20,381 nucleotides of DNA from Ferrovibrio sp035304305 (GTDB lineage: Bacteria; Pseudomonadota; Alphaproteobacteria; Ferrovibrionales; Ferrovibrionaceae): the NCBI RefSeq assembly GCF_035304305.1, contig NZ_DATGQG010000037.1:1-20381 (forward strand). The letters run 5' to 3'. Every line of letters starts with the position of its first letter. Within the stretch, counting starts at the first letter, position 1. This document shows, in pieces, positions 1-7,195 of this stretch. The translations under genes were made by a program, and so were the position numbers. The notes beneath the pieces were generated by a model. It was not told the origin of the DNA. It did not search any database and saw nothing but the letters and a program-made list of their open reading frames with translations.

Positions 1-81
1 AATCCCGAGGCCACTCCGCGCATGCCGCCGCCGCTCAGCCTGGCGCACCAGATCGCCAAACGCTGGCTGGCGGGGGCTTAG
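1..81 (+). CDS. C-terminal fragment of an unidentified protein
   Basis: The frame is open from the first base to a TAG stop at 79-81, giving the last 26 residues of a protein whose body lies outside the window. The fragment is proline-rich at first (RMPPPLSL) and then likely helical (AHQIAKRWLAG). Codon use is GC-rich like the host core genes, unlike the AT-richer stretch that follows. I do not recognise the family. It could also be a chance open frame, but the GC-rich third positions and the sharp composition change just after the stop favour a real gene end. Confidence 0.55.
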   Translation, partial: NPEATPRMPPPLSLAHQIAKRWLAGA

Positions 82-92
82 TCATCGCCTTA

Positions 93-121
93 TTGACAGA
101 ACAATCAAAGAACATTATAAA
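93..121 (+). promoter_or_regulatory. Near-consensus sigma-70 promoter upstream of the DUF5131 gene
   Basis: TTGACA (93-98) is a perfect -35 box. It is followed by a 17-base spacer and TATAAA (116-121), a 5/6 match to the -10 box. Transcription would start near 128. The element sits in a distinctly AT-rich stretch right after the upstream gene ends. It is unusually close to the E. coli-type consensus for a GC-rich alphaproteobacterium, which fits an imported module carrying its own promoter. Confidence 0.65.
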
Positions 122-157
122 TTAATTTACCGCACTCGACCTCAACTGATCGCGCGC

Positions 158-184
158 CGCCTTGCCGATTCGGCAAGGCGTTTT
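158..184 (+). terminator. Intrinsic terminator-like hairpin in the DUF5131 leader
   Basis: A 9-bp perfect stem (158-166 with 172-180) closes a five-base GATTC loop; the outer two loop bases on each side could also pair. TTTT follows at 181-184. The hairpin lies after the promoter at 93-121 and only 24 bases before the ATG at 209. It may end transcripts from the gene stopping at 81, act as an attenuator, or end a short RNA of about 55 bases. Confidence 0.65.
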
Positions 185-208
185 GATTCGTGCGGAGGGA
201 GCACAGTC

Positions 209-961
209 ATGGCTGAAAGCAGCATTGAATGGACCGATGCGACCTGGAATCCAGTGGCCGGCTGCACCGTGATCACGCCCGGCTGTACGAATTGCTACGC
301 TATGCGTATGGCGGCACGGCTCAGCGCCATGGACATGGAGAAATACGTCGGGCTGACGCGTAAATCAGGACAGCGACATGTCTGGACTGGGAAGATACGC
401 CTCGACAAGGCATCGTTGGAATTGCCGCTTACTTGGCGCAAACCCAGACACATATTCGTCAACTCTATGAGTGATCTGTTCCATGACGCTGTGCCGGCTG
501 ATTTTATCAGTGAGGTCTGGGAGGTGATGCGACAAACGCCGCAGCATACCTATCAGCTTCTTACCAAGCGCCCTTCTCGCATGCGTGAGATCGCTGGTGT
601 GTTGAATCGCAAGCCTCTACGGAATGCGTGGTTAGGCACCACGGTTGAACATTCCGATACACTTTGGCGGCTAGACGAATTGCGTAAGACGCCGGCAGCG
701 ATTCGGTTTGTCAGTTTTGAACCACTGCTAGGTTCGGTCGCCGAAGCCGATCTCAGCAAGATCCAATGGGCCATCGTCGGCGGCGAGTCAGGACCGCGCG
801 CACGCCCAATGGATAAGGAATGGGTAGAGGAAATCCGCGACCTCTGCCGCGAGTACAAGACGGCGTTCTTTTTCAAACAGTGGGGCGGCGTAAACAAAGC
901 CAAAACTGGTAGGAAATTGGACGGCCGTACTTGGGACGAGATGCCCTCTCGACTTACTTGA
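209..961 (+). CDS. DUF5131 / phage Gp37-Gp68 family three-Cys-motif protein
   Basis: This 250-residue protein belongs to the family annotated as phage Gp37/Gp68 or DUF5131; its biochemical role is not established to my knowledge. Landmarks are the N-terminal WTDATWNP block, the three-Cys motif C19-x6-C26-x2-C29 followed by YA, then FVNSMSDLFHD (about 86-96), QLLTKRP (about 117-123), the FVSFEPLLG block and IVGGESGPRARP, ending in FFFKQWGG. The cysteine spacing resembles an iron-sulfur or radical-SAM-type cluster site, which is inference. The start is fixed by GGAGGGA at 194-200, eight bases upstream. The gene faces tcmP and overlaps its end by 8 bp; this family pair is a known association. 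Base composition is lower in GC than the neighbouring core genes, suggesting transfer. Confidence 0.88.
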   Translation: MAESSIEWTDATWNPVAGCTVITPGCTNCYAMRMAARLSAMDMEKYVGLTRKSGQRHVWTGKIRLDKASLELPLTWRKPRHIFVNSMSDLFHDAVPADFISEVWEVMRQTPQHTYQLLTKRPSRMREIAGVLNRKPLRNAWLGTTVEHSDTLWRLDELRKTPAAIRFVSFEPLLGSVAEADLSKIQWAIVGGESGPRARPMDKEWVEEIRDLCREYKTAFFFKQWGGVNKAKTGRKLDGRTWDEMPSRLT

Positions 962-1808
962 GAAAATGCGCCGCCAATTTAGTAGCCAATCCGGTAGCAG
1001 GCGGGCTGTCATTTGAGATCGCAAAAAACAAACTAAATTTGTGCAAGCCCTTTGCAGGAAGTCTCTTTGGAGGCAACACTTTCGCAAAAGCGGTTTCCAA
1101 ACGCTCCCGCACAAAACGCTCAAGCCTCTGGGCGTCTGCATTGCGAATCATTGCCGGTTCAGCACCAAATAAATCGATTTGAGCAGATGCCTCGTAAATT
1201 CGCCTTAACCAGACATCAGTTCCGAAAATTCGGGTAAGCGCGCTCCTCTTACTTTCGTCCATGCGGCTCAGATCGTGAGGAGATTGCCGGACAACTGCGT
1301 TGATTGGAAAGAGATACCAAACATCAATAGCTTTAGTTTTGGAGATCACTTCCAGTGTATTCCACTCAACGGACATTCCGTAGGGGTCAAGAAAGAGAAC
1401 CGCACGTTTAGGACGCCCGCTCCCTCTTTTGTTATGCCAGTCAATACCTGAGCATAAGTTACAGATGACTTTATTAGCGTCGTCCCGATGTATTTGAATT
1501 TCAGGATGGTTACTCTGTTCGGCTAAGGCCTTGAGCGCATCCACATGAGATTTTTTCTTATCTATAAAATGAAACTGCGAAAATGGCGGCACGGTCTCAA
1601 GCGCAATTCTGGCAGAGCCACGACGAGGCTCGATCTCTTCGTCTTCTTCTTCATTAGCAGGAACCCATTCACCCGTTCCCGCGAAGGCATCAACGTATAT
1701 TAATTCAAACCCTTGGTTCTTTAGAGCTTGCGTATAAGCCGACAGATAGCCGGCTAAAATGTCGAGTTTTACTTCAGTCCACTGCCCGCCAAATCGATGC
1801 TGCTTCAT
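954..1808 (-). CDS. tcmP: Three-Cys-motif partner protein TcmP, methyltransferase-like
   Basis: This 284-residue protein matches the TcmP family, named for its co-occurrence with three-Cys-motif (DUF5131) proteins. The N-terminal WTEVKLDILAGYLSAYTQAL helix leads to a Rossmann motif, YVDAFAGTG (residues 38-46), typical of SAM-binding loops. FIDKK (81-85) fits the acidic end of strand 2, DDAN (109-112) the next binding loop, and FLDPYG (139-144) sits where DPPY-type catalytic motifs lie in amino-methyltransferases. The methyltransferase reading is inference, and the substrate is unknown. It runs opposite to the DUF5131 gene, overlapping by 8 bp. GC content is clearly low (27 of 60 bases at 1501-1560). 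No good Shine-Dalgarno is visible at 1808, but the start matches the family N-terminus. The AT-rich 1809-1881 stretch probably holds its promoter. Confidence 0.85.
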   Translation of the reverse strand: MKQHRFGGQWTEVKLDILAGYLSAYTQALKNQGFELIYVDAFAGTGEWVPANEEEDEEIEPRRGSARIALETVPPFSQFHFIDKKKSHVDALKALAEQSNHPEIQIHRDDANKVICNLCSGIDWHNKRGSGRPKRAVLFLDPYGMSVEWNTLEVISKTKAIDVWYLFPINAVVRQSPHDLSRMDESKRSALTRIFGTDVWLRRIYEASAQIDLFGAEPAMIRNADAQRLERFVRERLETAFAKVLPPKRLPAKGLHKFSLFFAISNDSPPATGLATKLAAHFLK

Positions 1809-1881
1809 TCCCTATGCCCCAACATCCCCGTTAAGGGCATTTCCTCATATTTATTCAGCAATATAAAGATTGAATACCTTA

Positions 1882-2895
1882 TTATGCTTCTAGCCAGGCC
1901 CGAACCTGCGCCTTGATGAAGGCGGCGTCTTCCGGGTTCTGCACCGGGTTGCCGGCGCGATGGCCCCAGATGCTGGGGATCGGGCGCAGTTCAGCGTCGC
2001 GCAGATACGGTAATTCGGCCTCGTTGTCGGCGACGCGGAAATACAGATCCCTCTCGCCCGGCATCAGCAGCACGCGGGCCCTGATCGCGCGTAACGCCGC
2101 GGCGAGATCACCGTTGTAAAGCGGATTGGCGCTGATATCGCCGGCATGCCAGCAGCGCAGCTGCGCATGGAGATCGGCAGCGGCGCGGCGTCCGAAACGT
2201 TCTTCCCAGTCGGTGCGCAGAAAGGTTTCCATGTCCGGCGCCTTCAGCGCCGAGCGATGCAGACCGGCGCGATAGAAATCCTGGCTGAGTGCCCAGGCTG
2301 CATAAATGCGGCCAAAGGCGCGCATCGCCGCTTTGGGCTGGCTGCTGAAACGGCCATTGCCGAGATGCTCCGGCGCGGCTTCCAGCGTCGCCATCAGGCT
2401 GAGCAGGAAAACCTGGTTATGCACCGCCGTGCGCGCCGAACCGCAATTGACCACGATGCGCGCGACCTGATCGGGGAACAGTGCCGCCCAGTGATAGGCC
2501 TGCTGCGCGCCCATCGACCAGCCATAGACGCAGGCGATGCGCTCGATGCCGAACTCCTCGGCCAGCAGGCGGCGCTGCGCCTGCACGTTGTCATAGGCCG
2601 TGACCAGCGGCGGATATTCGGGATTGTTCGACGGACTGGAGGACAGGCCGTTGCCGAACATGTCGGGGATGATGATGAACCAGCGCGTCGGATCGAGCAC
2701 GCCATCCGGATGGATCAGCCATTCCAGATCCGGATGCTGGGCCGCATAGCTGGTCGGATAGAGGATGACATTGTCGCGCGCGGCATTCAGCCTGCCATGC
2801 GTTTTCCAGCTCAGCAGCGCGTCAGGCAGAACCTCGCCCGACAGGGTTTTCACATCGCCGAGTCTGAATTGTCCGTTTTGCTGTTCCCACGCCAT
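1882..2895 (-). CDS. Alpha/beta-fold hydrolase, homoserine O-acetyltransferase-like group
   Basis: This 337-residue protein has the full alpha/beta-hydrolase layout: a strand/oxyanion region WFIIIPDMFGNGLSS (about 72-86), the nucleophile elbow YGWSMGAQQAY with Ser127, the acid in PGERDLYF (Asp283) and the base in IWGHRAGNP (His312). The overall form resembles MetX, but the elbow GWSMGAQ differs from the usual MetX pattern, so homoserine acetylation should not be assumed; acyl transfer or ester hydrolysis is possible. The start at 2895 has only a weak AGGA upstream. The gene is on the same strand as meaB, 73 bases downstream of it, and may be cotranscribed. Its stop codon lies at the right edge of the AT-rich island. 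Confidence 0.85.
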   Translation of the reverse strand: MAWEQQNGQFRLGDVKTLSGEVLPDALLSWKTHGRLNAARDNVILYPTSYAAQHPDLEWLIHPDGVLDPTRWFIIIPDMFGNGLSSSPSNNPEYPPLVTAYDNVQAQRRLLAEEFGIERIACVYGWSMGAQQAYHWAALFPDQVARIVVNCGSARTAVHNQVFLLSLMATLEAAPEHLGNGRFSSQPKAAMRAFGRIYAAWALSQDFYRAGLHRSALKAPDMETFLRTDWEERFGRRAAADLHAQLRCWHAGDISANPLYNGDLAAALRAIRARVLLMPGERDLYFRVADNEAELPYLRDAELRPIPSIWGHRAGNPVQNPEDAAFIKAQVRAWLEA

Positions 2896-2968
2896 GCGCC
2901 GCGCATCCTGTTCTCTGTGACGGAGAGAGTCGACGCGACGATCTCAGGGACCGGCGGGACAGGTCAAT

Positions 2969-3970
2969 TCAATGCCCCAGCATCCCCAGCAGTCTGCGCG
3001 CCGCCGCGGACGGCGTCGTCTTCCCCGCGCCCACTGCCTTCTGCAGTTTCGGCAGTTCCCGCGCGACGGCCTCGTTGCGCAGCAGGACCTCCATCAGGCC
3101 GTCCTGCAGTTCCTGCATCAGCCAGTGTTCGGCCTGGCGGCTGCGCTGCGCCTGCCATGTACCGGTCTTCTCCAGCGCCGCGCGATACATGCCGATGGTC
3201 GTCCAGATCTCGGCGATGCCCTCGTTCAGCAGCGCCGAAGCCAGCTGTACCTGCGGCTTCCATTCGGCATGGCGCGGGCGCATGAGCTGCAGCGCCATGC
3301 GGTAGTCGGCGGCCGCCAGCCGCGCCTTGGGCAGCAGGTCGCCATCTGCCTTGTTGATGATCACGAGGTCGGCCAGCTCCATGATGCCGCGCTTGATGCC
3401 CTGCAGGTCGTCGCCGCCGCCCGGCGCCAGCAGCAGCAGGAACATGTCGACCATGCCGGCCACGGTGGTTTCCGACTGGCCGACGCCCACCGTCTCGATC
3501 AGCACGACATCGAAGCCGGCCGCCTCGGTCAGCAGCATCGCCTCGCGGGTGCGGCGCGCCACGCCGCCCAGCGCTGCGCCGGCGGGGGTCGGGCGGATGA
3601 AGGCGTTGGGATCGCGGGCAAGTTTCTCCATCCGCGTCTTGTCGCCCAGGATGGAGCCGCCGGAGAGCTGCGAGGAGGGATCGATCGCCAGCACGGCGAC
3701 CTTCTTCCCCTGCCCCGTCAGCAGCAGGCCGAACCGCTCGATGAAGCTGGATTTGCCCACCCCGGGCGTACCCGAGATGCCCAGCCGGACCGCCCTGCCG
3801 GTCTGCGGCAGGATCGCCAGCAGCAGCTTCTCGGCCGCCTCCTGGTCTGCCACGCGGCGGGATTCCACCAGGGTGATGGCCCGCGCCAGCGCCCGGCGGT
3901 CGCCGGCGACAAGGCGCGCGCCAAGCTCGGCAGGATCGGTGTCGCGGCGGGCAGGCATGGCCGGGACCAT
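2969..3970 (-). CDS. meaB: Methylmalonyl-CoA mutase-associated GTPase MeaB (ArgK/MMAA family)
   Basis: This G3E-type P-loop GTPase protects and reloads B12-dependent methylmalonyl-CoA mutase (or a related mutase) in the cytoplasm. From the chosen start it is 333 residues: LVAGDRRALARAITLVESR (20-38) is the family's N-terminal helix, Walker A is GTPGVGKSS (67-75), then IDPSS (97-100), GGSILGDKTRM (104-114), IETVGVGQSE (158-167) and the guanine motif NKAD (206-209). It closely resembles Methylorubrum MeaB as I recall that sequence. An alternative ATG at 3958 would drop four residues; neither start has a strong Shine-Dalgarno. An open frame continues upstream to 4753 but is not part of the protein. 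The mutase genes are not in this window. Confidence 0.93.
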   Translation of the reverse strand: MVPAMPARRDTDPAELGARLVAGDRRALARAITLVESRRVADQEAAEKLLLAILPQTGRAVRLGISGTPGVGKSSFIERFGLLLTGQGKKVAVLAIDPSSQLSGGSILGDKTRMEKLARDPNAFIRPTPAGAALGGVARRTREAMLLTEAAGFDVVLIETVGVGQSETTVAGMVDMFLLLLAPGGGDDLQGIKRGIMELADLVIINKADGDLLPKARLAAADYRMALQLMRPRHAEWKPQVQLASALLNEGIAEIWTTIGMYRAALEKTGTWQAQRSRQAEHWLMQELQDGLMEVLLRNEAVARELPKLQKAVGAGKTTPSAAARRLLGMLGH

Positions 3971-3979
3971 AGCGAAGCC

Positions 3980-4013
3980 GCCCGGGGCGGCCAATGGTCG
4001 GCAAGCCCCGGGC
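3980..4013. repeat. 9-bp inverted repeat in the meaB leader
   Basis: GCCCGGGGC (3980-3988) and GCCCCGGGC (4005-4013) are exact reverse complements with a 16-base spacer. The element lies just upstream of meaB, between it and the divergent gene at 4085. It could be a hairpin in the meaB 5' leader or a protein-binding dyad with 25-bp spacing. No T-run follows on either strand, so it is not a normal terminator. Confidence 0.45.
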
Positions 4014-4044
4014 CCGACACACGCTGCGATTGATCGGGTGGCGA

Positions 4045-4074
4045 TTGACAGACCGCAGCCGCGATTCGTATCTC
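4045..4074 (+). promoter_or_regulatory. Possible promoter of the gene at 4085
   Basis: TTGACA (4045-4050) is a perfect -35 box. The best -10 at an allowed distance is weak: TATCTC (4069-4074), 18 bases away. Transcription would begin within a few bases of the ATG at 4085, consistent with a leaderless message and with the lack of a Shine-Dalgarno there. Low confidence because of the poor -10. Confidence 0.3.
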
Positions 4075-4084
4075 TTTCATAATC

Positions 4085-4615
4085 ATGCTGAATCTGTCCG
4101 AGTTGCTGTTCACGGCCGCGCCCTCGAAGGCGCTGGAAAAGGCGCGCGCCGACCTTGCCCGCACCGACCGGCGCGCCGAAGCGGAAGCCACCCCCGAGCC
4201 GGCGCCGGAACCGGCCGAATCGTCCCGGTCGGCGGAGGAAATCCGTCAGGAGGCCGCCACCACGCTGGCCGCCCGTGTCGACCTGCTGCGCGCCCGCCTG
4301 GCCCAGGCCCGCGGCGACACCATCTCGGCGCTGCTGTTCCTCGGCGACGCCCAGCATGATTGCGACGCCCTGGGCGAGGCCTGCGAGCAGGCCGGCTGGG
4401 CACTGGCCGGCGAGGGCGTGGTGCTGCTGCGCGAATCGCTGCGCCGGGCAACGCCGTCGGAAATCCGGCATCTCGATCTCATCAGTCTGCTGATCGATGC
4501 GCTGGTAGCGCTGCAGCGCGCCGAGATGCGCCCGGGGATGGCCCGCAGCGGCGAGGAACTGCTGCGCGCCCTCCGGCTGGCAGTGAGCCGCGAACTCGGC
4601 AGCGGCGACGCCTGA
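4085..4615 (+). CDS. Hypothetical protein, mostly helical
   Basis: I do not recognise this 176-residue protein. It has a short N-terminal segment (MLNLSELLFTAAPSKALEKA), a Pro/Glu/Ala-rich linker at about residues 36-50, and a long Ala/Leu/Glu-rich region from about 50 to 170 that should form a helical bundle. No signal peptide, membrane segment or known catalytic motif is visible; two cysteines lie close together at about residues 93 and 99. Strong GC-rich codon bias in this frame supports real coding. No Shine-Dalgarno precedes the ATG. It is divergent from meaB and 87 bases upstream of the DUF3108 gene, so it could share a function with either; nothing in the sequence decides this. Confidence 0.65.
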   Translation: MLNLSELLFTAAPSKALEKARADLARTDRRAEAEATPEPAPEPAESSRSAEEIRQEAATTLAARVDLLRARLAQARGDTISALLFLGDAQHDCDALGEACEQAGWALAGEGVVLLRESLRRATPSEIRHLDLISLLIDALVALQRAEMRPGMARSGEELLRALRLAVSRELGSGDA

Positions 4616-4702
4616 GCATCCGCGGGCCACGCGCCCGCAACAAAAACGGGAGCGGCGCATTTCCTCTCTGGAAATCGCAGCTTTTCGACTAAAGTATAAG
4701 CC

Positions 4703-5572
4703 ATGCGCGCCGCCCTGCTTGGCATTGTCAGTCTGGCCGTCGCTGCCGGACATTCCTCACCCGCCGCACAGGCGGCAGAGGCGCTGCATTCCGCGGAGCT
4801 CTCCTTCGGCGTTTTCGCTCTCGGCGCGCAGGGCCTCGACATCGTCCTCCGGCTGGAACGCGAGAACGGCACGCTGCAGGTGGATACCGCCATGCGGACG
4901 ACCGGGCCGCTCAACCTGCTGATGAAGTTCGAGAGCAAGACGCTGGTCGCGGCGCAGGTGCATGACCACGGACTGCAGCCGATCCACTACCTGATGGAAA
5001 GCGACGGTCGCTGGTCGAAACGCTCGATCCGCATGACCTGGGGGCCGGACGGTCTGCCGCAGGCCGTGGTCCAGCCCTCGCCCGAGGATGAGGAGCACGA
5101 CCGCGAGCCGGTCCCCGATGCGCTGAAATACAATACGCTGGACCCGATCACCGCCGTGGCGACCCGCGCCCTGCGCGGCAGCAGCGAGCCGCCCTGCCAC
5201 GGCAGCGATCCGGTCTTCGACGGCCGCCGCCGTTACAATCTGCATTACCGGCCGGTCGGGCCGGAGGAGCTGAAGCCGCATAACCGCTCGGCCTATGCCG
5301 GGCCGGCCTTCCGCTGCATGACCTGGCTCGAGCCGGTGGCCGGCTATACCCGGTCCTGGCTGGCGGAAAACCGCGATGCCGAGCAGCGGATGACCCATAT
5401 CTGGCTGGCCCGCCCGCCCGGCACCGCCGTCTGGCTGCCGGTGCAGATCGAGAGCAGCTTCGCGCTGGGCAGCTCCACCGGCTATATTGCCGGCGCCCGG
5501 CTGAACGGCCGCGACTGGCTAGAACCGCTCGGCGTGATCCGGGCGGAAATGCCCCAGAATATCGTCCCCTGA
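4703..5572 (+). CDS. DUF3108 domain-containing secreted protein
   Basis: This 289-residue protein starts with a classical signal peptide (MRAALLGIVSLAVAAG, probable cleavage after AQA near residue 24), so it should be periplasmic or outer-envelope. The rest fits the DUF3108 family: repeated beta-strand segments, a DPITAVATRAL block (about 148-158) and FDGRRRYNL (about 173-181). Two cysteines, in the PPCHGSDP and FRCMTW contexts, could form a disulfide. The molecular role of DUF3108 proteins is unknown to me. No clear Shine-Dalgarno precedes the ATG; TATAAG sits at 4695-4700, too close to act as a -10 for this start. No strong terminator follows the stop. Confidence 0.82.
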   Translation: MRAALLGIVSLAVAAGHSSPAAQAAEALHSAELSFGVFALGAQGLDIVLRLERENGTLQVDTAMRTTGPLNLLMKFESKTLVAAQVHDHGLQPIHYLMESDGRWSKRSIRMTWGPDGLPQAVVQPSPEDEEHDREPVPDALKYNTLDPITAVATRALRGSSEPPCHGSDPVFDGRRRYNLHYRPVGPEELKPHNRSAYAGPAFRCMTWLEPVAGYTRSWLAENRDAEQRMTHIWLARPPGTAVWLPVQIESSFALGSSTGYIAGARLNGRDWLEPLGVIRAEMPQNIVP

Positions 5573-5606
5573 GGGACTTCCCGCACCCGGTCGGGATGCG
5601 TCGGAC

Positions 5607-5635
5607 TTGACGGAACGGCCCCAAAGGTCTTTATT
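5607..5635 (+). promoter_or_regulatory. Probable promoter for ffh and the ribosomal block
   Basis: TTGACG (5607-5612) matches five of six -35 positions. It is separated by 17 bases from TTTATT (5630-5635), a 4/6 -10. It lies in the gap between the DUF3108 stop and ffh, giving a leader of roughly 120 bases in which I see no recognised riboswitch or leader peptide. Confidence 0.5.
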
Positions 5636-5763
5636 CCGCCCGCTTTCCGGTTTTGGGAGCTGAATTCGGTCCGAGGATCGCCGTCCGTCCGCGAGTTTCG
5701 CGCACGGGCGCCATATCCGTTTGGCAGCATTCGAGCCCGCAACCGCAAGCCCGAAGAGGAACC

Positions 5764-7149
5764 ATGTTTGAGTCGTTAAGCGGCAAACTCGGCGAAGTTT
5801 TTGATCGCCTGCGCAAACGCGGCGCGCTGTCCGAGGCGGATGTCTCGGAAGCGCTGCGCGAGGTGCGCGTGGCGCTGCTCGAGGCCGATGTCGCGCTGCC
5901 CGTCGTCAAGAGCTTCATCGACAGCGTGAAGTCCAAGGCGATCGGCCAGGAAGTGCTGCGCTCGGTCACGCCGGGGCAGATGGTGATCAAGATTGTCCAT
6001 GATCACCTGGTCGAGATGCTGGGCGGCGCCGGCGAGGGCCCGGAGACTGATTCTGGGATCAGCCTCAACGCCGTGCCGCCGGTGCCGATCCTGATGGTCG
6101 GCCTGCAGGGTTCGGGCAAGACGACCAGCACGGGCAAGATCGCACTGCGGCTCCAGAACAGGGAGCGCAAGAAGGTGCTGATGGCGTCGCTCGACGTCTA
6201 TCGTCCGGCGGCGCAGGAGCAGCTCAAGATCCTCGGCGAGCAGACCGGCGTGGCGACGCTGCCGATCGTGCCCGGCCAGATGCCGGTCGACATCGCCAGG
6301 CGCGCCATCCAGGCCGGCAAGCTCGGCGGCTACGACGTCGTGATACTGGATACCGCCGGCCGGCTGCATATCGACGAGACCCTGATGCTGGAAGTCGCGG
6401 CCGTGCGCGACGCCGTGCAGCCGCATGAGACGCTGCTGGTCGCCGATGCGCTGACCGGCCAGGACGCCGTCAATGTGGCGAAGAGCTTCAACGAGCGTGT
6501 CGGCATCACCGGCATCGTGCTGACCCGCGTGGACGGCGACGGTCGCGGCGGCGCGGCGCTGTCGATGCGCGCCGTCACCGGCAAGCCGATCAAGCTGATC
6601 GGCGTCGGCGAGAAGCTCGACGCGCTGGAAAGCTTCCATCCCGAGCGCATCGCACAGCGCATCCTCGGCATGGGCGACATCGTGTCGCTGGTCGAGAAGG
6701 CGGCCGAGACGATCGAGAAGGAAGAGGCCGAGCGGCTGGCCGCGCGCGTCCAGAAGGGCCAGTTCGATCTCGACGACATGGCCTCGCAGCTCAAGCAGCT
6801 GCGCAAGATGGGCGGCATGTCGGGGGTGATGAACCTGCTGCCCGGCATCGGCAAGATGAAGCAGCAGCTGGCGCAGGCCAATGTCGACGAAAGCATCCTG
6901 AAGCGCCAGGAAGCGATCATCAGCTCGATGACGAAAGCCGAGCGCAAGAACCCGAAGCTGATCCACGCCTCGCGCAAGAAGCGCATCGCGGCGGGTTCGG
7001 GCACCAGCGTGCAGGACGTCAACAAGCTGCTCAAACAGCACATGCAGATGGCCGACATGATGAAGCGCATGTCCAAGCTCGGCCAGAAAGGTTTCATGCG
7101 CAGCATGGGTGCGATGCTGCCGGGGATGCCCGGCATGCCCAAGCTGTAG
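5764..7149 (+). CDS. ffh: Signal recognition particle protein Ffh
   Basis: Ffh is the SRP GTPase that binds signal sequences on ribosomes and delivers them to FtsY at the membrane. At 461 residues it is of usual length. The N domain (1-100) includes LREVRVALLEADVALPVV; the G domain has G1 GLQGSGKTT (113-121), DVYRPAAQEQL (144-154), DTAGR (196-200) and TRVDGDGRGGAAL (254-266). The G4 motif is TRVD instead of the more common TKLD. The methionine-rich M domain (about 330-461) contains NPKLIHASRKKRIAAGSG and ends in an MPGMP run. The ATG at 5764 has AGAGGA just upstream and matches the family N-terminus (FESLSGKL); the frame is open further upstream but that part is not family-like. It is followed 46 bases later by rpsP. 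Confidence 0.97.
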   Translation: MFESLSGKLGEVFDRLRKRGALSEADVSEALREVRVALLEADVALPVVKSFIDSVKSKAIGQEVLRSVTPGQMVIKIVHDHLVEMLGGAGEGPETDSGISLNAVPPVPILMVGLQGSGKTTSTGKIALRLQNRERKKVLMASLDVYRPAAQEQLKILGEQTGVATLPIVPGQMPVDIARRAIQAGKLGGYDVVILDTAGRLHIDETLMLEVAAVRDAVQPHETLLVADALTGQDAVNVAKSFNERVGITGIVLTRVDGDGRGGAALSMRAVTGKPIKLIGVGEKLDALESFHPERIAQRILGMGDIVSLVEKAAETIEKEEAERLAARVQKGQFDLDDMASQLKQLRKMGGMSGVMNLLPGIGKMKQQLAQANVDESILKRQEAIISSMTKAERKNPKLIHASRKKRIAAGSGTSVQDVNKLLKQHMQMADMMKRMSKLGQKGFMRSMGAMLPGMPGMPKL

Positions 7150-7155
7150 GGTTTT

Positions 7156-7181
7156 ACGAGTTCAGGGTTCAGACGAGTTCA
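7156..7181 (+). repeat. 9-bp direct repeat between ffh and rpsP
   Basis: ACGAGTTCA occurs at 7156-7164 and again at 7173-7181, 17 bases apart, filling most of the short ffh-rpsP gap just upstream of the rpsP Shine-Dalgarno. It may be a slippage duplication or a small regulatory element. Confidence 0.4.
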
Positions 7182-7195
7182 ACGAAAGGAAGACC

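Noticed and set aside
1805..1840. 11-codon ORF overlapping the tcmP start by ATGA
   Set aside because: It is too short to judge, has almost no spacing from its GAGGAA, and has no distinctive codon content.
2146..3285. Plus-strand open frame of 379 codons opposite the hydrolase and meaB
   Set aside because: It runs across the gap between two solid genes and encodes low-complexity Arg/Ala/Pro sequence.
4622..4638. GCGGGC/GCCCGC hairpin after the hypothetical gene as a terminator
   Set aside because: It is a 6-bp stem followed by an A-rich stretch, not T, on the plus strand, and has no T-tract on the minus strand.
3971..4753. N-terminal extension of meaB by about 260 residues
   Set aside because: The added sequence is low complexity, covers the divergent gene at 4085 on the other strand, and MeaB proteins start near the LVAGDRRAL helix.
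5579..5596. TCCCG/CGGGA hairpin after the DUF3108 gene as a terminator
   Set aside because: The stem is only five pairs and no T-run follows.
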